Shown piece by piece: positions 63,922 through 64,000 of a DNA stretch of 64,000 bases. The stretch is from Nocardioides sp. YR527. GTDB taxonomy: Bacteria > Actinomycetota > Actinomycetes > Propionibacteriales > Nocardioidaceae. Under the pieces are notes generated by a model, which was not told where the DNA came from, ran no database searches, and saw only the letters and a list, made by a program, of their open reading frames with translations. A program made the position numbers and the translations under genes. The first letter of the stretch is position 1; each line of letters starts with the position of its first letter. Location: assembly GCF_900101045.1 (NCBI RefSeq), contig NZ_FNFN01000004.1:558001-622000 (forward strand), read 5' to 3'.

Positions 63922-64000
63922 GGTGAATCCCTTCGGGTGGTGGTGGGTGGTGTTCACACGGACGCGGTTGCCGCCATGTGTGCCGGCTGGAAGGACGTCG

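Noticed and set aside
1..64000. CRISPR arrays or tandem repeat arrays
   Set aside because: No regularly spaced direct repeats were found on reading through the window.

Overview
The window is high-GC DNA with tightly packed, often ATGA/GTGA-overlapping genes and frequent GTACG words. It encodes a complete aerobic phenylacetyl-CoA pathway, several LysR/TetR/MarR regulators and a leucine-tRNA-like integration site. This fits a soil actinobacterium, probably near Nocardioidaceae (an inference from style and gene content, not from a marker gene). No intact tRNA, rRNA or CRISPR array was seen.

Layout. 1-4225: a plus-strand operon of a DUF4331-like protein (5' end outside the window), a DyP-type haem peroxidase, a crotonase and a sulfite-oxidase-type molybdenum enzyme. 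4222-10037 (minus): a ureohydrolase-family protein with altered active-site motifs, the helicase HrpB, an SNF2-like helicase and a GNAT acetyltransferase. 10168-11664: a hairpin, a tRNA-3'-end-like att core and an intact tyrosine integrase. 11901-17857: two related alpha/beta hydrolases, a large LuxR/LAL regulator, and a TetR/DUF998 pair with a perfect long palindrome as likely operator. 17881-32279: an SSS permease with its DUF485 partner (PaaL/PaaM-like), a TetR regulator, and the operon paaK-paaZ-ethD-paaA-B-C-D-E-thiolase-paaF-paaH-paaI-paaG. 32352-35286: decayed regulators, a MarR/MFS efflux pair and debris. 35287-45100: a LysR regulator divergent from an operon of an EAR-repeat beta-propeller, a 403-residue protein I do not recognise, a branched-chain-type ABC importer (with a fused permease-ATPase), an HpaI-type aldolase and a LigI-type amidohydrolase. 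45209-48114: a small ORF, an MFS pump, an integrase fragment and a secreted esterase.

At 48244 the att core recurs as a direct repeat, followed by a second, broken integrase. The 38 kb between the two cores may be an integrated catabolic island. 49587-54967: an M20 amidohydrolase with an MHS transporter under a divergent AsnC-type regulator, then a DoxX/esterase pair preceded by two identical-architecture operators. 55119-63921: a second catabolic cluster (enolase-superfamily enzyme, MFS carrier, beta-hydroxyacid dehydrogenase, LysR, VOC protein, cyclase-family hydrolase, SDR, and an HpaB-type flavin monooxygenase).

Function. The strongest story is uptake and degradation of aromatic acids. 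PaaL/M-like transport feeds PaaK; PaaABCE epoxidise phenylacetyl-CoA; PaaG and PaaZ open and oxidise the ring; PaaF, PaaH and thiolase finish beta-oxidation. A 12-base sequence shared by the PaaR-type operator and the permease upstream region ties both units to one regulator. The least explained unit is the EAR-propeller/ABC/aldolase operon, my best candidate for an undescribed system.
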